From Rebecca billardiae RCC1528 (Eukaryota > Haptophyta), in NCBI GenBank assembly GCA_965240325.2, contig OZ251222.1, positions 2,108,001 through 2,172,000 on the forward strand: a DNA stretch of 64,000 nucleotides, written 5' to 3'. Below the pieces are notes generated by a model that saw only the letters and a program-made list of their open reading frames with translations, had not been told where the DNA came from and did not search any database. The translations under genes and the position numbers were made by a program. Below are positions 54,539 through 63,597 of the stretch, in pieces. Numbering within the stretch: position 1 is the first letter of the stretch; each line of letters begins with the position of its first letter.

Positions 54539-56644
54539 ATGCAGTGCGCGTCGCGCGTCCTGAGCACCGCGCGCGGCGGCGCTTGGGACGTCGTGGTGAT
54601 CGGCGGTGGGCATGCGGGCTGCGAGGCGGCGGCCGCCGCCTGCCGCGCCGGCGCGCGCACCCTCCTCGTCACGCAGCGCGTCGACACGATCGGCGTGATG
54701 TCGTGCAACCCGAGCATCGGTGGGATCGGCAAGGGCACGCTCGTGCGCGAGGTGGACGCGATGGGCGGGCTGATGGGGCGCGTGGCCGACGCCTCGGGCA
54801 TCCACTTCCGCATGCTCAACCGCTCGAAGGGCGAGGCCGTGTGGGGCCCGCGCTGCCAGGTGGACCGGCTGCTGTACCAGCGCACGATGCACGGCCTCGT
54901 GACGGGCGAGCTGCGCGAGCGCGGGCTCGAGCTGGTCGAGGCGAGCGTGGAGGACCTCGAGCTGGAGGCGGCGACGGGCGGCGGGCCGCCGCGCCTCACC
55001 GGTGTCCGCCTCGGCGACGGCCGCGTCTGCCCCGCCACCACCGTCGTCGTGACGACCGGCACGTTTCTGCGCGGCCGGCTGCTGCTGGGTGGCAACCGGA
55101 GCGAAGGTGGACGGATCGGCGAGCGGCCGGCGGTGGGGCTGGCGCGCACGTTCGAGCGGCTGGGGCTGGAGCTCGGCCGGCTCAAGACGGGCACCCCGCC
55201 CCGCCTCGACGGCCGCCGCATCAGCTGGTCGCGCCTCGCGCCGCAGCCGGGGGACGACTCGCCCGAGCCGTTTTCTACTCTGAGCGACGAGGTCGGCCAT
55301 GCGCGCGAGCAGCTGTGCTGCTACATGACGCGGACGAACAGCGCGACGCACGCGGTGGTGTCGGGCGCGCAGCACCTCGCGCCCGCGCACGAGGGCGCCG
55401 AGCCGCGCTACTGCCCGTCCATCGACTCCAAAGTCCGCCGCTTCGCCGACCGCGCCAGCCACCAGGTGTGGCTTGAGCCTGAGGGGCTGCCGGAGCACAC
55501 GCACCTTGTCTACCCCAACGGCATCTCGACGGCGCTGCCGCCGTCGGTGCAGCTGCAGCTGGTGCGCACGATCGTCGGGCTCGAGCGGGTGGACATCGAG
55601 ACGCCGGGGTACGCCGTCGAGTACGACTTCGTCCAGCCCACGCAGCTCGCGCACACGCTGCAGCTGCGCGCGGCGCGCGGCGTGTATCTCGCGGGCCAGA
55701 TCAACGGCACCACCGGCTATGAGGAGGCGGCGGCGCAGGGGCTGGTGGCGGGGGCGAACGCCGCGCTCGACGCGCTGGGCATGCCGGCGCTCACGCTCGC
55801 GCGCGACGAAGCGCTCACTGGCGTGCTGATCGACGACCTCGTGCGCAAGGGCGCGAGCGAGCCATATCGTATGTTCACCTCGCGCGCCGAAAACAGGCTG
55901 ATCCTGCGAGCGGACAATGCCGACCTGCGTCTCACGCGGCGCGCGCTCGGCGCGGGCGTGCTGTGCGAGCGCGCGGACGCCGAGCGGCTGCGCCGCGTGC
56001 GCGCGCGTGCGGACGCGCTGGACGAGGGCGAGCGCGCGCTGCGCAGCATCGTGCTGCCCCCCACCACGTGGCGCGAGCTTCGCGTGCCGTGCTCGCAGGA
56101 CGGCACCGCGCGCTCCGCGTGGGAGATGGTCGGCAGCCGCGCGTCGCACGCGCGCGGCGGCGGCGCTCACGAGGTGCTCAGCCGGCTCACCGACGCGGGG
56201 TACGCGCTGCCCGAGCTGGCCGAGGGCGCGTGGCGGCAGCTGGTCACCACCGCGCGGTACGAGCCGTACGTCGAGCAGCAGCGCGCGCAGGCGGACGCGC
56301 TCCAGGCGCACGGCCGGCTGCCGCTGCCGACCGACCTCCAGTATGACAGGCTGGTCGAGCTCTCAGCGGAGGAGCGCGAGAGGCTGGCGCGCGCGCGGCC
56401 GGGCACCCTGGCGGAGGCGGCGGGGCTGGAGGGGATCACGGCGACCGGGATGGAGGCGCTCCTGCGCTACGCTCGCCGCGGCCGCGGCACCGCCGCCGCG
56501 TCGACCGCGCGCGCCGCCGCTGCCAACGCGCCCGGCGGCGACACGGAGCCAGCCGCAGTGATCAGCACCACCGCCCGTGCCGCTGCCGACAGCAGGCGCG
56601 GCAACGGTGCCGCGCCATCGCCAAAGGACACCAGCGGCAGCTAG
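54539..56644 (+). CDS. MTO1: MnmG/GidA-type tRNA modification protein (MTO1)
   Basis: The ATG at 54539 gives 701 residues in one exon ending in TAG. The FAD-binding Rossmann motif VVVIGGGHAGCEAAAAACRA starts at about residue 18. Both GidA signatures are present: PRYCPSIDSK and AGQINGTTGYEEAAAQG. Other conserved blocks are GVMSCNPSIGGIGKG, LKTGTPPRLDGR and MFTSRAENRLILRADNAD. With MnmE/GTPBP3 it installs the 5-carboxymethylaminomethyl-type group on wobble uridine of mitochondrial or plastid tRNAs. The short N-terminus has little presequence; the last 60 residues are Ala-rich and not conserved. Confidence 0.95.
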   Translation: MQCASRVLSTARGGAWDVVVIGGGHAGCEAAAAACRAGARTLLVTQRVDTIGVMSCNPSIGGIGKGTLVREVDAMGGLMGRVADASGIHFRMLNRSKGEAVWGPRCQVDRLLYQRTMHGLVTGELRERGLELVEASVEDLELEAATGGGPPRLTGVRLGDGRVCPATTVVVTTGTFLRGRLLLGGNRSEGGRIGERPAVGLARTFERLGLELGRLKTGTPPRLDGRRISWSRLAPQPGDDSPEPFSTLSDEVGHAREQLCCYMTRTNSATHAVVSGAQHLAPAHEGAEPRYCPSIDSKVRRFADRASHQVWLEPEGLPEHTHLVYPNGISTALPPSVQLQLVRTIVGLERVDIETPGYAVEYDFVQPTQLAHTLQLRAARGVYLAGQINGTTGYEEAAAQGLVAGANAALDALGMPALTLARDEALTGVLIDDLVRKGASEPYRMFTSRAENRLILRADNADLRLTRRALGAGVLCERADAERLRRVRARADALDEGERALRSIVLPPTTWRELRVPCSQDGTARSAWEMVGSRASHARGGGAHEVLSRLTDAGYALPELAEGAWRQLVTTARYEPYVEQQRAQADALQAHGRLPLPTDLQYDRLVELSAEERERLARARPGTLAEAAGLEGITATGMEALLRYARRGRGTAAASTARAAAANAPGGDTEPAAVISTTARAAADSRRGNGAAPSPKDTSGS

Positions 56645-57600
56645 TGCGGGCGCGCGCCGACTCGTGTTTTGCTCTTTTGCTACGTGGTCTGTATCAGTCT
56701 GTAAGCAGCTGCTCCGATGCGACCGCGGCGCCATCGGACTGATGTCACACAACTACAGCAGTGACAGTGTTATGAATAGGGGGTCCATGACAGCAGCCCA
56801 CTGAATTGTGATTTTCGACAACCATGCGATTTAGGTGTCTGACGAGCGTGGCGCTTGCGGAGGCACCCACAAATATGTCCTGGAACCCAGCCCAGCCGTC
56901 AGAAGCACCCAAAACCGACTCCGCGCGTCGTCGCGCGGTCGTGCGCGCACGCCAGCTGCGCCACTGTGTCACATACAGATTCAGCCAAACGTCAACGACT
57001 TGTTATGGCGGCTAAATGACGGTATGTCGTCGGACTTACTTATTCATAACCGTTGCAACCCGCCCCAACAAAATTAAGGTGGACTTGCTAAATTTTAGTA
57101 GGCACGATGAGTGAGCGTAGAGGTCGGTGAAAAACTACTCCAAGATCGAGCATGTTACCCACTTAATTAGAGATATGTACCCGTATATATGCACTTACCT
57201 ACCCGTTTATTATAAAATGCGGGTGGGGTTTAAATATATATTCAGGGTGGTGTCAATATGGGGGTACCTTGTTCACTATTCGTGCTGGGTCATCCGAATA
57301 GGCCGCGCCGCCGCGCGGAGTGACGGCGGGCTCATGCCACCGTCAAACCGTCCCGCAGCAGGCCCGGACGAACCTGATGTGGGCGGCGGGCTGCGTGCCG
57401 AAGCACACTACCAAGCGCACCTCTGAGCATGCCACCATCCCCATAGTCGTGAAGGAGTCCTCCGCCATCGACGCTTGCGTGCGCAGACTAGCAGTCATCG
57501 CCGCCGCCGAGCTTGCCGCGGCCGTTCGGCGACTTCCGTGCCCGTGCTCTGTGTCACCGGCGTCGTCGCCGTTCGTCGTACCCCAGCCCACGCGAGGCCG
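56645..57600. other. Intergenic, no gene recognised
   Basis: Includes an AT-rich patch at 57120-57260, unusual for this window. Only short ORFs and no motif. Confidence 0.55.
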
Positions 57601-58620
57601 TCACCGGTCCACCGGTACTGCGGTGGACTGCGCGCGCTTCGCCGCGCGCTCGCCCTCGAGCTCCGCCGCTCTCCTCTCGCGCTCGAACTGGACGCAGTCG
57701 GCAGCCATGGCAGCCCGCTCGGCCGCAGCGCGATCTGTGCCCCTCCGCGCGCTGCGCTCGGTTGCGTCGGCGCGCAAGCTGGCGCGCGCAGCGTCGGCGA
57801 CGGCGCGCGCGGTCGCCTTGCGCGATGAGTCCAGCTCCACCTGCTGCTCCGTCAGGCGCACCTGCTGCTCCAAGATGACCGCGTGCTCAGCAGGAGTCAC
57901 GCGCTGCTCGTGCAGCGGCACCTGCACGCGGCCTGCTGCGGACGCGCGCGGCGCGCCGGCGTCGGGGGGCGAGTAGAGGTCGCGGAAGGGGCAGCTGTCG
58001 TCGCCGGCGCCCAGCGACGTGTCGTCGGCATCCAGCTCCGCCTTCCTCTCCGCCGCCGACGCGCCCTGCTTCCGGCTCAGGATGCGCTCCATGTCCTTGT
58101 TCTTGCCCTTCCACCACCTGTGCACGGTCATCAGCCAGATGCCGATCACCTCCAGCAGCGGCGAGTCGTGGCGCGCCGAGATGCCGAGCGCATCCGCGCA
58201 GACGAGCGCGAGCGCATTGGGCTTCTTCGTCCCACCGTCGCGCGCGGTCTGGGCGCACGCCGGGGTGAACACTCTGACCAACGGCTTGTGCTTCTTCAAG
58301 TTCTCGAGCATGAGGTCCATGAGCGTACGGAGGAGGTCGAGGAGCATGAAGTTGAGCACCGATGCGTACCGCGGGCGAAAGCCGGCCACGGGCCGACCGG
58401 CCAAGGGCTGCAGCACGTGGATGGCGCGCGCCGCCACCGCCGTCTCCTCGCGCGCTGACGTTGACGTCAGGCCGTAGCTCGGGCCTGCACGGTTGCACAC
58501 AGCCGAGGCCGTCCGCGGAGGAGGCGAGCCCCTCGGCGGTGCCAGCGGGGACCTCGGGCGGGTTGCACACATCCATGGGCACGCGTGCATCATCATCTGC
58601 CGCGCCCTGGACCTCGTCAT
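57601..58620 (-). CDS. Unknown protein, partly coiled-coil
   Basis: The first ATG in frame is 58620 (339 residues); a non-ATG extension is ignored. Residues about 85-180 look like a folded helical domain (PRYASVLNFMLLDLLRTLMD, LVRVFTPACAQTARDGGTKK, LLEVIGIWLMTVHRWWKGKN). The C-terminal half is charged and predicted helical (EHAVILEQQVRLTEQQVELD, ending RRAAELEGERAAKRAQ). No family is recognised. The overlapping minus-strand frame at 57887-58912 has reasonable codon use in its first part, so an upstream exon may join near 58430-58480. No ATG-proximal targeting signal is seen. Confidence 0.45.
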   Translation of the reverse strand: MTRSRARQMMMHACPWMCATRPRSPLAPPRGSPPPRTASAVCNRAGPSYGLTSTSAREETAVAARAIHVLQPLAGRPVAGFRPRYASVLNFMLLDLLRTLMDLMLENLKKHKPLVRVFTPACAQTARDGGTKKPNALALVCADALGISARHDSPLLEVIGIWLMTVHRWWKGKNKDMERILSRKQGASAAERKAELDADDTSLGAGDDSCPFRDLYSPPDAGAPRASAAGRVQVPLHEQRVTPAEHAVILEQQVRLTEQQVELDSSRKATARAVADAARASLRADATERSARRGTDRAAAERAAMAADCVQFERERRAAELEGERAAKRAQSTAVPVDR

Positions 58621-59373
58621 GCCCGGCACAGCGGTCCGCAAGTTGGTCGGCGGTAGCTGGCCCTTGCGGCAGAGGCGTCGCGGGCACGTCCGAGGGCGAG
58701 AAGGCAGCGTCGGGTGGGGAAGGAGACAGCGTCGAGTCGTTGCCGATGCCTATCCCACCGCGTTGCGCATGTTCGTCTCCGCGTTGCTCGCCTGTACGTG
58801 CTCCTAGGACGCGCTCCTTGGTCGCGGGCAGCACACGTTGAGCACGCAGATTCAAATCATGAAGCACGAGCGTCGACCGGCCAGCGACTCCCAGCGAGAG
58901 CCCGGTCCACACGAAGCATGGCTACCTGTCCGCAGCCGCCCAGCCGCTCGGCGAGGCGCCTGCGCCGAGGTGGGCGCGCCCAACGGCGAGCGGACGGCCG
59001 TCGACGAGGGCCATCAGCCTCGCCGACCCCGTTCAGAGCTCCGCTCCCGCGCCGGGGCCAGCCGAGCGCGGATTTGGAATCTGCCGATCGCGAAAACACG
59101 CCGAACAAGTTCTGAAAAGGAAAAGAAAAGAAATCAAAAATCAATTTAATCTGATGGACCCCCTATTATGAATATGATGTCCAGCAGTTAATAGTTATAC
59201 CACCGCCGCGGGGTAATAAGCGCGCTGCTATATATATATATATCGATGAATAATAACGACGAACAGTACGACGATCGACCGCTGCTGCTAACAATGACGA
59301 AGCCTATACGTCGTCCTCAATCATCGACATCGTATAGCCTGCAGTGCCCTGCTCTGCTGGCATCATCACCTAA
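58621..59373. other. Intergenic, no confirmed gene
   Basis: 58621-58910 may hold an N-terminal exon of the preceding gene. From 59110 to 59370 the DNA is AT-rich with a short TATATA tract and is probably the 3' flank of the next minus-strand gene. Confidence 0.45.
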
Positions 59374-60735
59374 TCATGACGACTGCAGCGGCGACGCCAG
59401 ATTCGTCGCCGCTGCCCGGTGCTGGGAGTAGCGGATGGGCTCGAGAGAGCCGAGCTCGGGGTCGTACCACGAGTCGAGCACGGGGGGCGGGCCGGCGCCC
59501 ACGTCCATCTCGCCGCGCACGTGCACGTGGTCGCCGCCGTCGTCGAGCGCGACGCACACGCGCAGCGGCCCGTCCGGCAGCGGGCCAAACTCGTACACCT
59601 GCAGCCCGTTGAGGAACCAGCGCGCGACGCGCGCGCGGAAGTCGAGGCGCACGCCCACGCGGTCGCCCGCCTGGTACCGCGGCACCAGCCCCCGCGAGAC
59701 GTGCGCGCCGCCCGCCCACACGCCCTCGATCGCGCTGCCGTCCGAGTAGAGGTAGCCGCTCGGCTCGTGCACGGTGAAGCGCTCGCGTCGGAGGAGCTGC
59801 TGCGCGTCGGTGGTGAAGCCGATGCGCATCTCGTCGCCCATCTGGACGATCTCGACGGTGAGCGTCACGTGCTCGTCGCCCTCGCCCTCCCCGAACGTGC
59901 CCGACGAGAAGCACCACGAGATGTCCGGCGCGGAGGAGCGCTTGACGACCGAGTCGCCCGCGCCGCCGCCGCACGCGCACGCGTACTGCAGCTCGTGCGG
60001 GCAGACGGACGTGTCCACGCGCGTGCGCTCGAGGCGGCGCGTATACGCGGCGCGCCCGCCGGACGGACGGATGCCCGCGCGCTCGCACGCGCGGGTCCAC
60101 GCCACGTCGGAGCCGGCCACCGCCGACCAATGGCGGTTGACGCGCATGGCTGCGCACAGCGCACGCGCCGGCAGGCACAGGCACATCGCCGCGAGCGCGG
60201 GCTCGGGGAGCGCGCCCCAATCGCACGAAACGTCGAGGACAAGCGGCGGCCCTTCCAGAATGGCGATGGCGCGCTGCACGTCCGCGTCGGACAGCCCGTG
60301 CGCGCGGTCGACGTGCACAAAGTGCGCCGCAAGCGGCCCGAGGCCGGCGCTCGCGCGGTCGTCGAGAACGACCACGGCGCGTCCGCGGCCGCTCGCGCCA
60401 CCGTTGCAGCGGAGCCACGCGCAGATCTCCTCGGAGCGCGACGCGAACGTAGGCTCGTCGGGCCCCACGGCTGAGGACGCCTTGCCCGGCGTGCGCCCGA
60501 TCACGGGCGCGCGCACATCGTACCGCGAGAGCACATACGCGATGTATGATTCAAACTCGCGCCAGAAGGTGGAGAGCACGAGCTGCGCGCCGGTCGCGCG
60601 CGTGAGGGTGCGCAGGCGCACGACGAGGTCGTCGTCGACGCGGATGTGGGTGGCGAACTTGGTCCGGTTCAGCACGCCGTCCACATCCAGGAAGATGATC
60701 GGTCGTGCACCGTCTTCCTCATCGGACACGGCCAT
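59374..60735 (-). CDS. HAD (SAK-type) / F-box / SPRY fusion protein
   Basis: The ATG at 60735 gives 453 residues in one exon. Residues about 12-165 form a HAD-like phosphatase domain: IIFLDVDGVLN (nucleophile Asp17, general acid Asp19), the Thr/Ser motif LVLSTFWRE, and VVVLDDRAS late in the domain. This layout resembles the HAD domain of 'Swiss Army Knife' RNA-repair proteins. An F-box-like stretch follows (about 183-218: PEPALAAMCLCLPARAL, then VNRHWSAVAGSDVAWTRAC). The C-terminal half is SPRY/B30.2-like (MRIGFTTDAQQL; SGYLYSDGSAIEGVWAGG; GDRVGVRLDFRARVARWFLN). An F-box would recruit a Skp1-cullin ligase and SPRY would bind a protein; the combined role is unknown. Confidence 0.78.
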   Translation of the reverse strand: MAVSDEEDGARPIIFLDVDGVLNRTKFATHIRVDDDLVVRLRTLTRATGAQLVLSTFWREFESYIAYVLSRYDVRAPVIGRTPGKASSAVGPDEPTFASRSEEICAWLRCNGGASGRGRAVVVLDDRASAGLGPLAAHFVHVDRAHGLSDADVQRAIAILEGPPLVLDVSCDWGALPEPALAAMCLCLPARALCAAMRVNRHWSAVAGSDVAWTRACERAGIRPSGGRAAYTRRLERTRVDTSVCPHELQYACACGGGAGDSVVKRSSAPDISWCFSSGTFGEGEGDEHVTLTVEIVQMGDEMRIGFTTDAQQLLRRERFTVHEPSGYLYSDGSAIEGVWAGGAHVSRGLVPRYQAGDRVGVRLDFRARVARWFLNGLQVYEFGPLPDGPLRVCVALDDGGDHVHVRGEMDVGAGPPPVLDSWYDPELGSLEPIRYSQHRAAATNLASPLQSS

Positions 60736-60895
60736 GGCTTCGGGACCGGGTGCCTACGGGGTCCGGTCGCTCGGTACCCGTAGGCACCAGGGCTCGTCTC
60801 TTCGTCGATCCGGAAAAAGCTGTTGGCTTTGCGGTCTCCTCAATTCGTGGGACGCCTTCCTTCCAGTCGGCACGGCAGGCTGGGGGCTCGGCGCC

Positions 60896-61435
60896 ATGCT
60901 CGGCCCACGAGACTGGCCTCACGCCTGGCCGCCGTCGCCGCGCACACGCGCGGAGCGGCCCAGCACTCCATCTGGCCCATTTGAGGCCTACGACTCGCCA
61001 CCGCCTACGGCGAAGCGAGTCAGCCCGAGGTTCAGCTCGCCGCCCTTGCGCAGCGCCGACCTCTACGAGTACGACGTGCGCTTCGATCGCGACTCGCCGC
61101 ACCATCCGCGCTCGCGCGAGCTGCTGCTCAACAGCATCAGCCCGCCACACTTGGCCTCGCCGCGCGCTACCGTGGTCGAACGACCGAGCCAATACTTCTC
61201 CACGTCGGCAAGCACGAACAGCCCGGTGTACGATGAGCGGCCATCGACATACCTCGCAGTGCACATGCACCTCACAGGGCAGGTTCATGCGTCAGAGCAG
61301 GAAATATTGCGCGCCAAGCCGCACACAGCGCGGCTACACTACGCCAAGTCGCGAGCATCGTCGTCGCGCTCGGAATGGCTGCTTGACGGCGGGCACTACC
61401 TCGCACGCTCCAGCGGTGATTCGACCCCGCGTTGA
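60896..61435 (+). CDS. Unknown protein, basic and Ser/Pro-rich
   Basis: The frame is open from 59774, but the first part is antisense to the HAD/F-box gene. An ATG at 60734 would overlap that gene's own start codon; the next ATG at 60896 gives 179 residues and is preferred. Third positions are strongly G/C, as in confirmed genes. Readable segments are LRSADLYEYDVRFDRDSPHH, ELLLNSISPPHLASPRATVV and TYLAVHMHLTGQVHASEQEI. There is no known domain, signal or membrane span. Serine and arginine clusters at the C-terminus suggest a disordered tail. Confidence 0.42.
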   Translation: MLGPRDWPHAWPPSPRTRAERPSTPSGPFEAYDSPPPTAKRVSPRFSSPPLRSADLYEYDVRFDRDSPHHPRSRELLLNSISPPHLASPRATVVERPSQYFSTSASTNSPVYDERPSTYLAVHMHLTGQVHASEQEILRAKPHTARLHYAKSRASSSRSEWLLDGGHYLARSSGDSTPR

Positions 61436-61653
61436 ACTGACTGACAGAATTTCAGAGTGACATCAGCGGTCAGAGTCACGGTCCCGTGTCACGGCGACAC
61501 TTATTCTGCATCGCACCACGTACGGTAACGACGCCATTGTCACCAGTCGTGAGTTTACGTGCACACCTCGCCGTCGTACAGTAACTACGGTTATCAGAGA
61601 CGACTTATAGGATTAGAGTGAAGTCTGTTCTGTCGACCGCTCGGCCTCGGGAT

Positions 61654-61817
61654 GCCACCCGTCCCAGAAAGCCTCTGAGCCCGTCTTCGGCTCAGCGGGC
61701 TCAAAAACTTCGCAGCGAGGTTTTTGAGCTCAGTGACTATGAAATGGACTGGCAACGAATAGCTGCGGGTATTTTTCAATACCAGGGGCCTTGATGTAGG
61801 GGGCTGGGACGGGTGGC
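61654..61817. mobile_element. MITE copy B, intact (empty site for the nested element)
   Basis: 164 bp bounded by perfect 14-bp inverted ends GCCACCCGTCCCAG and CTGGGACGGGTGGC. Inside are three stem-loops: GAGCC...GGCTC, CTCAAAAAC...GTTTTTGAG and GGTATT...AATACC. It matches copy A at 45.4-46.7 kb. A possible 2-bp AT flanks it, but the target duplication is not certain. It encodes nothing and could be transcribed as a structured RNA. Confidence 0.88.
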
Positions 61818-61834
61818 ATGACAGTTTTTTTTTT

Positions 61835-61944
61835 AAAATTCCCCTTTATAATGGGCTCCGGGTGATCAGACTGGCGGCCGAAGCCTCCAGCCCTACCCTG
61901 GCCAGCCCCCAACCAACCACCACCCTCACCCAACCTCAAACCAC
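61835..61944 (+). repeat. Dispersed repeat, copy 2
   Basis: Shorter relative of 29288-29448, in the same orientation. It begins at the AAAA after a T-run and ends near CAAACCAC. It lacks the small insertions of copy 1 and so is probably nearer the ancestral form. Confidence 0.85.
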
Positions 61945-62098
61945 TGACCGATACACCAAGTGCCTTGACACCACTCCGCTGACAGTGTGACGTGGACGTG
62001 AGCTGCGACCGGCCCTGAGAACGATTATAGCAGACGATGCAAACTAGATCATCGCCATCGGCCATCGTAAATCGTTCTCAAAGCAGACTCAACAAGCG

Positions 62099-63241
62099 AT
62101 GGCGCCCGGCGGCCCGCCCGACGCATCAGCCCGGGTGCATGTCCTCTACGTGGAGCGCGCCGAAGACCAGCGTGGACCAAGCGGCGCTCGCTCGGCTGGC
62201 GTGCACCTCGGTGTCCCTGGCCGAGGCCCGTGCATCTGCGACGCGTGCGAAGGGGTCGCCGAAGTGTGGCGCGGCCGGCTCGACAATCTGCAGACGACGC
62301 TGCGGATGTGCTGCGCGGAGGGCTCACTCTTCCGGCCTGAAGTGATGCAATTCGCGTGCGCGTCGCCGCGCGCGGGTCTTTTGTATGACATCCCTCGGCT
62401 CGCGACGTGGATGAGCGCGCGCGGCTCGAAGAGGCCGACGGAGGCCCTGGTGATCGGGAGCGCGCTGCGTGTGGCGCGAGGTGAGCTCGAGCCGGGCGCG
62501 TGCGGGATCTCGCACTCGCCGTTCGAGGCGTCGGACGACGGCGAGAGCGAGGGGATGTGGGCGTGGATCGCCCAGTTCGCGGCGGGCGTGCGCGCTCGCG
62601 CGCGCGAGTCCGGCGGCGTGGCCGTCTCCCTCGTGCTCGACAAGAAGGGCGAGGTGCTCGCGCCCTCGCACACCGCGGGCGTGCTCTCGGGCGCGCTCGC
62701 TGCGAGGAGCGCGCCAATGCCCACCGACCTCGTACTGGTGATCGGCGGGCCCTCGGGCGTGCCACGCGCCTGGAGCGAGCGGCTGGCGTCCGCGCTGGGC
62801 AAGCCGCTCCTCGCCGTGGCGCTGCGCGGCGGGCTGCAGCACTCGTATGCAGCGCTGCTCGACATGCTGCTCATGCACGAGCGCGGCGAGCTCCTGCCCC
62901 TCGTGCGCGACCGGCTTGCGTGCCCGGCCGAGCGGCGCAAGCGGTGGCGCCAAGCCGAGCATGAGCTGCGGCGCGCGTGGCTGGCGTGCCTGACGGGCGG
63001 CGAGGCGCACGCGCGGGAGGGCGATGCGCTCGATGCGGCGATCCGCTCGCACGAGGCGTGCATCGAAGCGCTCAAGCGACTCGCGCCCGCGGGGGCGGGG
63101 CGGGGACAAGCAGCGTCGGTGCCAGCTGTGGCCGAACGCGGGGCGAGCGTCAGCGGGTCGGCCTCCGCCCCGCGCCAGAAACGGCGCCGCGGCGATGGCA
63201 ACGACGGCAAACGTCAGCGCCGCCGCCCCGCGGCGACCTGA
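62099..63241 (+). CDS. Unknown protein, possibly SPOUT-like
   Basis: The ATG at 62099 gives 380 residues with no intron needed. An early Cys pair (CICDACEG) is followed by a helical region. At about residues 215-275 DLVLVIGGPSGVP, ALGKPLLAVALRGGLQHSYA and LLDMLLMHERGELLPLV recall SPOUT-fold RNA methyltransferases of the RlmH type (an IGG..G loop, then a strand and a helix). The match rests on a few residues and the knot cannot be confirmed by eye. The C-terminus is basic (RQKRRRGDGNDGKRQRRRP), a likely nuclear or nucleolar signal, which would fit an RNA-related role. Function stays unassigned. Confidence 0.6.
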   Translation: MAPGGPPDASARVHVLYVERAEDQRGPSGARSAGVHLGVPGRGPCICDACEGVAEVWRGRLDNLQTTLRMCCAEGSLFRPEVMQFACASPRAGLLYDIPRLATWMSARGSKRPTEALVIGSALRVARGELEPGACGISHSPFEASDDGESEGMWAWIAQFAAGVRARARESGGVAVSLVLDKKGEVLAPSHTAGVLSGALAARSAPMPTDLVLVIGGPSGVPRAWSERLASALGKPLLAVALRGGLQHSYAALLDMLLMHERGELLPLVRDRLACPAERRKRWRQAEHELRRAWLACLTGGEAHAREGDALDAAIRSHEACIEALKRLAPAGAGRGQAASVPAVAERGASVSGSASAPRQKRRRGDGNDGKRQRRRPAAT

Positions 63242-63597
63242 CTGATGATGGGGGCCCCACGACTGCCAATTCGCCATGCATCGCACGGGCGCCGCCGACC
63301 GAGAGGACTGAGGACGGGAGGTTGCGCGTTACTAAGACGACTGAAGACTCGTCCGAGGAGGCGATCGGCGGCTCGGGCTCGCCTTTCCGTGGCGTCCGTC
63401 GGTGGACGGGTGGTCCCCGCTCATCGGCTCGGGTAACCGAAGAAAAAACGACCGTCCGCGCCATTCCGACCGTCATCTCACGTTCTCATCATTTCGCGAA
63501 TAAGTAAAAGTTACCCGCATACTACTAGGCCCGTCCCAAATCTGCTCGTGGCGAAGGGGCGGGCGCTGTCGGACGTGCCCGCCGCCGGCGCGTTGCG
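63242..63597. other. Intergenic, no gene recognised
   Basis: Holds the 3' flank of the SPOUT-like gene and the promoter side of the Kelch gene; no motif in any frame. Confidence 0.5.

Larger units (their letters stand above)
61436..62098. other. Intergenic with a MITE and a dispersed repeat
   Basis: No gene is seen. It contains the intact MITE (61654-61817) and a dispersed repeat (61835-61944) separated by a T-run. The last 150 bp are probably the promoter of the following plus-strand gene. Confidence 0.65.
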
